A DNA stretch of 14,984 nt. Source: JAPYTY01 sp036338435 (lineage in GTDB: Bacteria; Acidobacteriota; UBA6911; RPQK01; JADFOI01). The stretch is taken from NCBI GenBank assembly GCA_036338435.1, contig JAYZCG010000018.1, positions 1 through 14,984 on the forward strand. Reading direction: 5' to 3'. Shown here piece by piece: positions 1 through 7,228 of this stretch (within the stretch, counting starts at the first letter, position 1; each line of letters starts with the position of its first letter). The position numbers and the translations under genes are program-made. The notes under the pieces were generated by a model. It was not told the DNA's origin and did no database searches. It was given only the letters and a program-made list of their open reading frames with translations.

Positions 1-1
1 G

Positions 2-601
2 AAGACTGAAGACAAAGAAAAGAGAGAACAGTTATTGGACCGCCATGCGAGCCAACTAAACCAGCATGTCAAGGAGCTAGCTAGTAAGGCCTATTGGGAT
101 GCGCTAGAAGGGAGTCCAGAATTTGTATACCTCTACCTCCCTATAGAGTCCCTATATAGTGAAGCCCTGAGCCGTAAACCCAACTTACACGAAGAGTTTA
201 TGCGAAAGAAAGTGGCTGTTGTCACTCCCACCACTCTAATGGCGTCACTCACAATCATTGCCCACGAGTGGCACCAAGCTGAGTTGATCCAAAACTCCAA
301 AGAAATAGCGGATTTGGGCAAGGAGATGTACGAGCGACTCCTCACATTAATAGAACACTTCTACAAGATTGGAACAAATTTGACTCAATCGGTTAAGACC
401 TACAACGCCGCCAAGAGCTCCTTCGAAGAACGTGCCATCCCACAGACTAAGAAATTTAACGATCTGGGTATTCGTGGCAAAAAGGAGATGGTTGAGTTAG
501 CCCAGATTGACATACTGCCCCACGAACCAAAAGACAAATACCTTAAAGAACTTAAAGAACACACCAAAAATGAAGATTTGTCATCTAAGTCCGGCAATTA
601 A
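2..601 (+). CDS. rmuC: DNA recombination protein RmuC, C-terminal part (5' end outside window)
   Basis: RmuC-family proteins are nuclease-like, coiled-coil proteins that limit recombination between inverted repeats; the biochemical activity is not well defined. The frame is open from base 2 with no stop, so the gene begins upstream and the TTG at 35 is an internal codon, not a start. The visible 199 residues carry the conserved core of the family: HVKELASKAYWDAL, then EFVYLYLPIESLY (the PD-(D/E)XK-like region), VTPTTLMASLTIIAHEW, the EIADLGKEMYERL helix, and the late RAIPQTKKFNDLG segment. The tail after about residue 165 is charged and variable, as in other members. It converges on xerD with about 80 bases between stops. 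The family call rests on recognised motifs and is firm; the missing N-terminal part should hold a membrane anchor and coiled coil. Confidence 0.9.
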   Translation, partial: KTEDKEKREQLLDRHASQLNQHVKELASKAYWDALEGSPEFVYLYLPIESLYSEALSRKPNLHEEFMRKKVAVVTPTTLMASLTIIAHEWHQAELIQNSKEIADLGKEMYERLLTLIEHFYKIGTNLTQSVKTYNAAKSSFEERAIPQTKKFNDLGIRGKKEMVELAQIDILPHEPKDKYLKELKEHTKNEDLSSKSGN

Positions 602-682
602 GATTATCACCCAACGACCTTGTGCTGACTTCCATAACAATCCGATGGAGGCGTACTTGTCTTGGGCATCCTCACTCTAAAC

Positions 683-1570
683 TTATGCTCGAGGATGGTA
701 CTCGTTGTAAATCTTCTTAAGCCGCTCTCGGGTCACGTGAGTATATATCTGGGTTGTGGAAATATCAGCATGTCCTAGCATCAATTGAACCGCCCTCAAA
801 TTGGCGCCATTTTCAAGTAAATGAGTGGCGAAACTGTGACGTAACATATGTGGGTTGAGTCTCTTGTTTATACCGATTTGTTTTCCGTACTTGGTAACCA
901 GCATCCAGAAGTATTGACGAGTCATAGATCGTCCTCGTTGGGTTAAAAACAAGTAGGGACTGGGAGTATGCTTGATCAAGAAGCAACCTCTCGCTTCATC
1001 TATATACTGTTGAATAAAGGTAATAGCCGAACTACCGACAGGAACAATTCGCTCTTTCGAACCCTTGCCAAAGGTCCTGATCCACCCCACTTCCAGATTC
1101 ATCTCTTCCAACCGGATTTGCACTAACTCGCTGACCCTGAGACCTGTAGCATAAAGAACTTCCAACATCGCTTTATCGCGCAGACCATAAGGTGTCGTTA
1201 CATCCGGCTGCTTAAGCAATTGCTCTACCTCCTCCTCGGCAAGGTATTGCGGCAAAGTACGCCCAGTTTTGGGAGACTCTAGCGTTTCAGTTGGATCCTC
1301 ATGGAGATAGCCATCGAGTAAGAGAAACCGGAAAAAAGATCGTAAACTTACAATCTTTCTCATCACTGACCGAACTGAAAGACGCTCATATAGGTGTTGA
1401 AGATATTGCGTCAGGTGTTCTTTCCCGACCTCTTCTATAGTCCATTGTTGGGATGCCAGAAATGAAAAAAATTCTAGGAGATCTCGCCGATATGCCTCCA
1501 CTGTGTTAGAGGCAAGCCCTCGCTCTACTTGCAAGTGACTCAGATAATGCTGGAAAGCTCTCTCTCTCAT
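683..1570 (-). CDS. xerD: Site-specific tyrosine recombinase XerD
   Basis: XerD acts with XerC and FtsK at dif to resolve chromosome dimers before division. From the ATG at 1570 the protein has 295 residues, the usual XerC/D length. The N-terminal SAM-like DNA-binding domain spans about 1-90 and the catalytic domain about 105-290. All six catalytic residues are present: R145 (ATGLRVSEL), K169 (GKGSKER), H241 and R244 (HMLRHSFATH), H267 (LGHADIS) and the nucleophile Y276 (TQIYTHV). Each lies exactly three residues before its E. coli XerD counterpart. An in-frame GTG at 1585 would add five residues, but ATG 1570 is preferred because AAGGA lies just upstream and it forms an ATGA overlap with the murJ stop, implying translational coupling. 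XerC versus XerD is decided by overall similarity. No att site or integrase context is visible, so a chromosomal role is likely. Confidence 0.93.
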   Translation of the reverse strand: MRERAFQHYLSHLQVERGLASNTVEAYRRDLLEFFSFLASQQWTIEEVGKEHLTQYLQHLYERLSVRSVMRKIVSLRSFFRFLLLDGYLHEDPTETLESPKTGRTLPQYLAEEEVEQLLKQPDVTTPYGLRDKAMLEVLYATGLRVSELVQIRLEEMNLEVGWIRTFGKGSKERIVPVGSSAITFIQQYIDEARGCFLIKHTPSPYLFLTQRGRSMTRQYFWMLVTKYGKQIGINKRLNPHMLRHSFATHLLENGANLRAVQLMLGHADISTTQIYTHVTRERLKKIYNEYHPRA

Positions 1571-3156
1571 GAATCCTTTAACCACCTCAGGATAAAACGT
1601 ATCTCCTTAATACGCATCAACCGACAACATCCAAAATAACTAACAACACCCACAAAAACGCATGCCCCCAATGAAATCAATTCTTGCCAAAAATCCATTT
1701 CCTTCCACAGTTTGTGAAAGTACTGGTTTAAAAAAAAGATGAGGATTCCCATAATCACAGCTGCAACAACAGTTTTCAAAAAAGTGGGAATTACCGCATA
1801 TGCGTGGAGAGAGCCCAATCTTCGACCGAAGCTCCTTGCCAACAATACATAACTTAAGGTTACTGAAAGTGCAGTTCCAAAAGCTAAACCCACAAACCGA
1901 TAACCTTCGGGGAGGACGAAAAAAACAAGAACTAGGTTAATGCCTAAATTGCTGAAAACGGCGATCATGCTTATGCGAACCGGAGTGCGAGTGTCGTTCA
2001 GCGCATAGAAGGTCGGGACGTAAACCTTCATGCAACTATAGGCAAACAAGCCCAACGCATAACAACTTACCGCATACCCAGTATGCAGGGTGTCTACGGC
2101 CGTAAATCCTCCACGCTCAAAGAGCACATCAACGATCGGAATAGCTAGAACCATGAGTCCAACCGATGACGGAACAGCCATGATCGAAATAAGTTTAATT
2201 GAATTAGCAACAGTTTCCTTTAGTTCTTCTAAATTTCCCTGTGCAGCAAAAACTGATACTTCCCTAAGGTTAACTACACCCACTGCCACACCAAAGAGTC
2301 CGATTGGAAGGTAGATAATACGAAACGCGTAGCTGAGCCAAGACACGGGTCCGTTTTCCTGGAGAAACGAAGCAATCTGAGTGTTCACAAGAACGTTGAT
2401 TTGGACAGCGCTAACTCCCACGATAGCCGGGGCAATAAGCCACCCTATCTTGCGGACTCCCTCGTGTCTTAGGGCTAACCGGAATTGAAAATGATAGCCA
2501 TGCTGATACATAAGGGGGAGCTGCACTAAGCACTGGAACACACCTCCAAGTAAAGCGCCTATGCCCATTGCATAGATTGGCAAAATTCCCCACCTTTCCA
2601 ACTCAGGAGCTAAAAAAAGACCAGATCCAATTACTGCAATATTAAAAAAGGCAGGGGCCAAGGCTGGCAAAAAAAAATGATTGAACGCGTTGAGAATCGC
2701 CATTCCAACAGAAGATAGGGCCATCAACAATAAAAACGGGGATAAAATCTTTATGAGGGTTGACGTTACTTCTACTTTCCCTGGAACCTCAGCAAAGCCA
2801 GCGGCTAGCACATAAACAAGAGGCTCTGCAATAAACGGAAGAAGGAGTGCAAACCCTCCTAGAAATACCAGCAACGCACTGACAACCAAATTAGCTAATA
2901 GCCAAGTTTCCGCCCTGTTCTTCTTGTGCAGGAACTCTGTGAAAGTGGGAACAAAAGCAGCACTCAAAGCCCCCTCAGCAAAAAGATCCCGAAATAAATT
3001 TGGGATTCGAAAAGCAACTAACCAAGCATCATTGTAAAGTCCAGCTCCGAAGAGGCTAGCAAAAACTTGATCACGCACTAATCCCAGAATACGACTTAGA
3101 AAAACAGCGATACTAACTTTTCCCGCTGCACGAGCCGATTGGGCAGGTTGAGTCAT
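1567..3156 (-). CDS. murJ: Lipid II flippase MurJ (MviN family)
   Basis: MurJ flips undecaprenyl-PP-MurNAc(pentapeptide)-GlcNAc across the inner membrane for peptidoglycan synthesis. From ATG 3156 it has 529 residues, close to the usual 510-530, and is hydrophobic throughout with about 13-14 predicted membrane spans. The N-terminus has the family signature: KVSIAVFLSRILGLVRD, then FGAGLYNDAWLVAFRIPN and LFRDLFAEGALSAAFVP. The repeated MATE-like half begins near IGWLIAPAIVGVSAVQIN, followed by LPIGLFGVAVG, also typical. An in-frame GTG at 3180 would add eight residues. ATG 3156 is chosen because the family N-terminus starts about here and a weak GAGAG precedes it; this choice is uncertain. The stop overlaps the xerD start by the ATGA arrangement, so the two genes form an operon. 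The gene is divergent from lpxD across about 120 bases that must hold promoters for both. Confidence 0.94.
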   Translation of the reverse strand: MTQPAQSARAAGKVSIAVFLSRILGLVRDQVFASLFGAGLYNDAWLVAFRIPNLFRDLFAEGALSAAFVPTFTEFLHKKNRAETWLLANLVVSALLVFLGGFALLLPFIAEPLVYVLAAGFAEVPGKVEVTSTLIKILSPFLLLMALSSVGMAILNAFNHFFLPALAPAFFNIAVIGSGLFLAPELERWGILPIYAMGIGALLGGVFQCLVQLPLMYQHGYHFQFRLALRHEGVRKIGWLIAPAIVGVSAVQINVLVNTQIASFLQENGPVSWLSYAFRIIYLPIGLFGVAVGVVNLREVSVFAAQGNLEELKETVANSIKLISIMAVPSSVGLMVLAIPIVDVLFERGGFTAVDTLHTGYAVSCYALGLFAYSCMKVYVPTFYALNDTRTPVRISMIAVFSNLGINLVLVFFVLPEGYRFVGLAFGTALSVTLSYVLLARSFGRRLGSLHAYAVIPTFLKTVVAAVIMGILIFFLNQYFHKLWKEMDFWQELISLGACVFVGVVSYFGCCRLMRIKEIRFILRWLKDS

Positions 3157-3207
3157 ACTCTCAATATAGACACTACGCACCGGAAATCACAGAAAATTGG
3201 AATTCTG

Positions 3208-3237
3208 TTCCCAACCTCAACTATTCCACGGTATCAT
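3208..3237 (+). promoter_or_regulatory. Possible sigma70-type promoter for lpxD
   Basis: The murJ-lpxD divergent gap contains TTCCCA at 3208-3213 and TATCAT at 3232-3237, separated by 18 bases. The -10 matches the consensus at five of six positions, the -35 at four of six. The start of lpxD lies about 40 bases downstream. Promoter consensus use in this organism is assumed, so this is tentative. Confidence 0.3.
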
Positions 3238-3259
3238 TTTCACCTGAAAACTTTTTGCT

Positions 3260-3265
3260 AGGAGG
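3260..3265 (+). promoter_or_regulatory. Shine-Dalgarno sequence of lpxD, abutting an upstream ATG
   Basis: A perfect AGGAGG is followed with zero spacing by an in-frame ATG at 3266, too close for normal initiation. The next in-frame ATG at 3278 is 12 bases away, long but usable, and begins with the conserved LpxD N-terminus (MKLGEIAKQLGC). This decides the annotated start at 3278. Confidence 0.7.
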
Positions 3266-3277
3266 ATGAATACAGGC

Positions 3278-4327
3278 ATGAAGCTAGGAGAAATAGCCAA
3301 ACAACTCGGTTGTGAACTGCGAGGATCTGCGGAAGTTGAGATCACCGGAGTGGCCGGAATCGAAAAGGCCAATAAAAACGAGATAACATTTGTCTCTAAT
3401 CCAAAGTATCTGAAGTACATTCAATCTACCCATGCCGGAGCCATTGTTCTCTCCCCCGATGCCCCTTCAACTGCCATTCCTACTGTACTCGCTGAAAATC
3501 CATATCTCATCTTTGCTCAAGTGATCGCACTTTTTTATCAGCCTCCAACACCCATACCCGGGATTCATCCTACCGCCATTGTTGCCGACACTGCCATTCT
3601 AGGAAACAACTATTCGATCGGGGCCAATACCGTGATTGGGGAAGGAGTGCAACTGGGCGATAACTCTATCCTTTACCCCAACGTCATAATCTACCCTCAT
3701 GTTAAAATTGGCCATCACTTCATCGCCCATGCACACTCAGTAGTACGGGAGTATTGCCAGATCGGGGATCGCGTGATTCTACAGAATGGGGCTGTTATAG
3801 GATCAGATGGTTTTGGTTTTGCACCCCAGGCGGACGCAACCTATTACAAGATGAGCCAATCGGGCATTGTTGTTTTAGAAAATGATGTTGAGGTAGGTGC
3901 TAATGCATGTATCGACCGCGCCACAGTGGGAGAAACGCGTATTGGCCAAGGAACCAAACTTGATAATCTAGTTCAGGTTGGACATGGGTCTCTAGTGGGT
4001 CGACATACTATTCTCGCGGGGCAGGCAGGCCTGGCAGGAAGCACCAAGATTGGAGACCACGTGATGTTAGGAGGGCAAGTTGGAACCGCAGGTCACATTA
4101 GTATAGGTGACAAAGTCATCGCTACCGCACAAACAGGTATTGCCCGCTCGGTTAAAGCAGGCTCAGTAATCTCTGGAACGCCGGAAATGGATTCGTCATT
4201 GTGGAAACGCAATTATCTTCTGCTGAAAGAACTTCCACAGTTAGTCAACACAATAAAACAGCTCAAAAAGGAATTAGAGGACCTGAAAAAAAAGCTCTCT
4301 CAAAATACGGAGACAAAGAAAAGTTAG
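3278..4327 (+). CDS. lpxD: UDP-3-O-acylglucosamine N-acyltransferase LpxD
   Basis: LpxD transfers a 3-hydroxyacyl chain from acyl carrier protein to the 2-amino group of UDP-3-O-acylglucosamine, the third step of lipid A synthesis, in the cytoplasm as a trimer. The 349 residues show the family order: an N-terminal uridine-binding domain (about 1-95, with GVAGIEKANKNEITFV), a left-handed beta-helix of hexapeptide repeats (about 98-300) and a C-terminal helix (about 310-345) that is lysine-rich and coiled-coil-like. GSDGFGFA at 175-182 and LVQVGHG are family signatures; H236 matches the catalytic base, His239 of E. coli. No lpxA, fabZ or bamA lies next to it, unlike the proteobacterial cluster, so lpxD stands alone here, divergent from murJ. 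It indicates an LPS-type outer membrane. Confidence 0.95.
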   Translation: MKLGEIAKQLGCELRGSAEVEITGVAGIEKANKNEITFVSNPKYLKYIQSTHAGAIVLSPDAPSTAIPTVLAENPYLIFAQVIALFYQPPTPIPGIHPTAIVADTAILGNNYSIGANTVIGEGVQLGDNSILYPNVIIYPHVKIGHHFIAHAHSVVREYCQIGDRVILQNGAVIGSDGFGFAPQADATYYKMSQSGIVVLENDVEVGANACIDRATVGETRIGQGTKLDNLVQVGHGSLVGRHTILAGQAGLAGSTKIGDHVMLGGQVGTAGHISIGDKVIATAQTGIARSVKAGSVISGTPEMDSSLWKRNYLLLKELPQLVNTIKQLKKELEDLKKKLSQNTETKKS

Positions 4328-4353
4328 GTGAAGACGAAGTGCAGGTCATTCTC

Positions 4354-4373
4354 AACAAGTCATTACTTGTTTT
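4354..4373 (+). terminator. Weak intrinsic terminator-like hairpin after lpxD
   Basis: A perfect 7-bp stem, AACAAGT with ACTTGTT, closes a four-base CATT loop and runs into a short T tract. It lies 26 bases after the lpxD stop in the convergent gap. The stem is AT-rich (two GC pairs), so termination may be inefficient. Confidence 0.4.
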
Positions 4374-4402
4374 CGGATGTTTATTGTTAGTTTCTATTGA
4401 AT

Positions 4403-6175
4403 TCAGGGAGCAGAGTGCCATTTTGCTTCGACAACTAGAGAGACACTGTTAGACCTCCCTCCGGTAGGAGGTGGGTTGAAGACTGTGATAGATACCGTTC
4501 GATCACCAAATATGCCGGTGTATTGATCAGGCCCCGGCGAACTAAAGCGGTCGGGCAACGCTTTTTCAATGACACTTACGGGTATACTTGCCCTGAGTTG
4601 GCGTGGACCGTCAAACGTCGTCGCTAGAGAGACTCCATTCACTTTCACAACTGAGTTGACCACAAACCCTGCTCCTTGAATAACAATCTCGAAACCCGGA
4701 CTCCCCTCAACAACCTTGTGAGGAGAAATGACACTGATCTCCGGCTCAGGAGTGGACATCGTCCCACTACGCGGAGGACGGGAAAAGGTAAAAAATTCTG
4801 GATGATACCCAAACTCAAGGAATTCCCCATCCTTTATCACCTGCTTAATCTTCTTAGTATTGCTGATGTCTTCTAAGGGATTCGCTTCCAGTACCAAAAG
4901 ATCGGCAAAGTTACCCGCCTGGATGGATCCAACCTTCTGGTTTCCACGAGCCCCTCTAAGCCCTGCCAGCATCTCCGCGGCCCATAAAGTAGATGATTGG
5001 ATAGCCTGCATAGGCGTCAAGCCAGCCTCTACCAGAAGTTCCATTTCATGATGCATTCCCAACCCCGGAGCAGCAACACCTGCGGCATCAGTACCAGAAA
5101 TAATTTTACCTCCCAATTCAATGTAGCGTTTCACAAAATGCTGCACGTTCCGTCGAGCTTCCTGCAACTCCTGGAGATCTTCACTCGCAAGTTTGGCAAC
5201 CAATGGCATATGTTCGTATCGGGACGAATAGCTCTTAATCTGACGATGTCTGAGTAATAGAACCTCGCCAGAGGTCTTAGGAAAATAGGACAAATCTGGA
5301 TCGCTTAGCATCGTGTATACTTCTTGTTCTCGCCGCTTAGCTTTTGGGCTCAGAGAACCCCATTCGTACACTAGCGTGGGGTTCAAATAAACACCTTGAC
5401 CAACAGCTTTTTGGATTAATTCATCCAGTGCCTTCCCCGCCCGCAAGTACGTTGCCCAATGCAAAAATAGGCCCTTCTTGAAGTCATCCAGTTCCTGATC
5501 AGACATCAAAGGAAAGGAAAACCCCCAAACATGTTCGGCTACATTCATCCCTGCATCAATGGCTTTAGAGGAATGCTGGGTGTGGCTGAAAATAGTCAAT
5601 CCCTCGCGATGAGCTTCTTCAACGGCCCATCGATACACCTCGCTAATGTTATCCCTGTACTGGGGAAACCAAGCGACATCTGGCTCATTTGCTAAATATT
5701 TGCGCATCCGATCTTGGGTCTGTTCTCTAGTCATGCCAGGAGTCAGATATGTCCTGAAATTGCCTCCCGTGTGAAATACCCTAGGAGTACTCAAGCTGGT
5801 TTGGGAATGGACTCTCTCCTCCTTGCTCACATTGGCCTGGGCCATGACTGAGGTTACCCCGTGGTTCATATAAACTTCCCCCATCCAAGCACCCCAGTGG
5901 ACATGAGTATCGATGAGTCCAGGAATGACAAACTTACCAGAAACATCCAAAATCCTGGCATCTGCAGGATAATCCGCCCCTTGCCCCGACGAAACTGATC
6001 TGATTTCATTTCCTTCAATAACCACAGTAGCGTTGGAGAGAGGAGCACCACCAAGGCCGTCAATGACAGTGGCTCCCTCCAAAACTGTGAGGTTAGTGGC
6101 GCTTTGAGCATAGCTTAGAGTTCCTAAAAACAAACAAGCCAGAAGGACAATCATTCCTCTTTTAAAGTGTTGCAT
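4403..6175 (-). CDS. Exported amidohydrolase-family protein with C-terminal IPT/TIG-like domain
   Basis: This 590-residue protein starts with a signal peptide (MQHFKRGMIVLLACLFLGTLSYAQ, cleavage likely near residue 23-26), so it acts outside the cytoplasm. Residues about 28-460 form a metal-dependent amidohydrolase: beta-sandwich start (GATVIDGLGG), H91 and H93 in GLIDTHVHWG, H198 in the SHTQHSS segment, H215 in AEHVWG, D363 in SGTDAAG, HHEMELLVEAGLTP, and the closing GSIQAGNFADLLVLEANPL. Imidazolonepropionase-like and prolidase-like members share this layout. The lysine that is carboxylated in binuclear members is not obvious; the equivalent stretch reads DVAWFPQYR. Residues about 478-583 resemble an IPT/TIG immunoglobulin-like fold (ISVISP, GFEIVIQGAGF, VVKVNGV, then regular beta-strands). 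GGAG lies eight bases before the ATG on the minus strand. Substrate is unknown; a peptidase, lactonase or deaminase role are all possible. Confidence 0.85.
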   Translation of the reverse strand: MQHFKRGMIVLLACLFLGTLSYAQSATNLTVLEGATVIDGLGGAPLSNATVVIEGNEIRSVSSGQGADYPADARILDVSGKFVIPGLIDTHVHWGAWMGEVYMNHGVTSVMAQANVSKEERVHSQTSLSTPRVFHTGGNFRTYLTPGMTREQTQDRMRKYLANEPDVAWFPQYRDNISEVYRWAVEEAHREGLTIFSHTQHSSKAIDAGMNVAEHVWGFSFPLMSDQELDDFKKGLFLHWATYLRAGKALDELIQKAVGQGVYLNPTLVYEWGSLSPKAKRREQEVYTMLSDPDLSYFPKTSGEVLLLRHRQIKSYSSRYEHMPLVAKLASEDLQELQEARRNVQHFVKRYIELGGKIISGTDAAGVAAPGLGMHHEMELLVEAGLTPMQAIQSSTLWAAEMLAGLRGARGNQKVGSIQAGNFADLLVLEANPLEDISNTKKIKQVIKDGEFLEFGYHPEFFTFSRPPRSGTMSTPEPEISVISPHKVVEGSPGFEIVIQGAGFVVNSVVKVNGVSLATTFDGPRQLRASIPVSVIEKALPDRFSSPGPDQYTGIFGDRTVSITVFNPPPTGGRSNSVSLVVEAKWHSAP

Positions 6176-6235
6176 GCCAATTACTCCGAATTAATTTAAA
6201 ATTTCCCAACCAGTCAGTAAATCTCACTGTCCTTG

Positions 6236-6265
6236 TTGACTTGTGACTTACCGCATGGATATAGG
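6236..6265 (+). promoter_or_regulatory. Possible promoter upstream of the YugP-type peptidase
   Basis: TTGACT at 6236-6241 is followed after 18 bases by TATAGG at 6260-6265. The -35 is near consensus, the -10 matches four of six. It would give a leader of about 130 bases before the start at 6404. It lies in the divergent gap between the IPT-bearing amidohydrolase and the peptidase gene. Confidence 0.3.
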
Positions 6266-6403
6266 CCCATCACTCTTCTTCCAGGCACAGACTGTTAGGT
6301 CAGCCTACACTAGCCCAAACCAATCCAGTGGACAGTTCTGTGGCCCTGGCATAGAATGATACTGCTACGAGGCAACTTTTGGAAAGGGTGTGGTGGATTT
6401 AGT

Positions 6404-7093
6404 ATGTTATTTGATCCCATCTATTTTGTGTTCATAATTCCCGGTGTAGCTCTCTCCCTATTAGCCAGTTGGAGAGTTAAGGTGAATTTTAAAAAGTATT
6501 CCCAGGTACAGTCCTCCTGTGGACTGAGCGGAGCTCAAGCAGCTACGGAACTTCTCCGCAGAGAGGGGATACAGGGTGTTGAGGTCATTAAAACAGCAGG
6601 CAGGTTATCGGACCACTACAATCCCATAACCAAGAAATTAGCACTATCCGAAGACACCTACAGTTCATCCTCCATTGCTGCGATTGGTGTTGCTACTCAC
6701 GAAGCCGGACACGCTATCCAACATGCACAAAACTACGCGCCCTTGTGGATTCGTTCTCTACTGGTACCCACTGCCAACATCGGTTCAAACATTGGTTACC
6801 TAGTAATGCTGTTTGGACTTTTCCTCTCTTCTACAAACATGGTGTTGGTGGGAGCCGTACTTTTTTCAGCCGTACTCCTTTTCCAAATCGTCACGTTACC
6901 TGTCGAGTTTGATGCCTCGAGCCGTGCTAAGAACCTAGTCGTAGAGCATGGCATCATCCTACCGCAAGAACGTCGTGGAGTAGATGCTGTCCTTAATGCG
7001 GCTGCACTCACCTATGTCGCTGCAGCCATTAGCACCCTCCTCACCCTGCTTTATTTTCTGTGGCGCTCGGGACTAATTGGTGGCAGACGATAA
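6404..7093 (+). CDS. YugP-type neutral zinc membrane metallopeptidase
   Basis: The protein belongs to the putative neutral zinc metallopeptidase family typified by Bacillus subtilis YugP (Pfam Zn_peptidase_2). From ATG 6404 it has 229 residues, matching the usual 220-230. A hydrophobic N-terminal span (about 4-24) precedes a soluble catalytic part with the zinc motif HEAGH (H99, E100, H103). Conserved segments around it are SDHYNPITKKLALSEDTYSS before and the LPVEFDAS motif (about 165-172) after, which may hold the third ligand. Further membrane spans lie at about 125-143, 147-165 and 200-221. An in-frame ATG at 6356 adds 16 residues with no ribosome site, whereas GGTGG sits seven bases before 6404. 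The physiological substrate of the family is not established; membrane protein quality control is a guess. It lies between two exported amidohydrolases, but this does not define a shared role. Confidence 0.9.
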   Translation: MLFDPIYFVFIIPGVALSLLASWRVKVNFKKYSQVQSSCGLSGAQAATELLRREGIQGVEVIKTAGRLSDHYNPITKKLALSEDTYSSSSIAAIGVATHEAGHAIQHAQNYAPLWIRSLLVPTANIGSNIGYLVMLFGLFLSSTNMVLVGAVLFSAVLLFQIVTLPVEFDASSRAKNLVVEHGIILPQERRGVDAVLNAAALTYVAAAISTLLTLLYFLWRSGLIGGRR

Positions 7094-7228
7094 CTCAGCC
7101 TGTCCTTTTGCGCTTGCAATCTAGTGTCCATATAGATTAAAAACAGAAGAAACCAGGATAGAATTGTGGTACTGAACTTAGGAATTTTGATCTCGTATAG
7201 AAAAACATCAATACAAAAGGAGAATAGC

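Noticed and set aside
683..1570. The tyrosine recombinase as the integrase of a mobile island
   Set aside because: It matches XerD residue for residue at the catalytic positions, is coupled to murJ, and no tRNA, direct repeat or mobile-element gene lies nearby.
4201..4452. An 83-codon plus-strand frame overlapping the end of lpxD and the amidohydrolase stop
   Set aside because: It overlaps lpxD in another frame and spans the weak terminator; the hydrophobic piece is short and no ribosome site precedes it.
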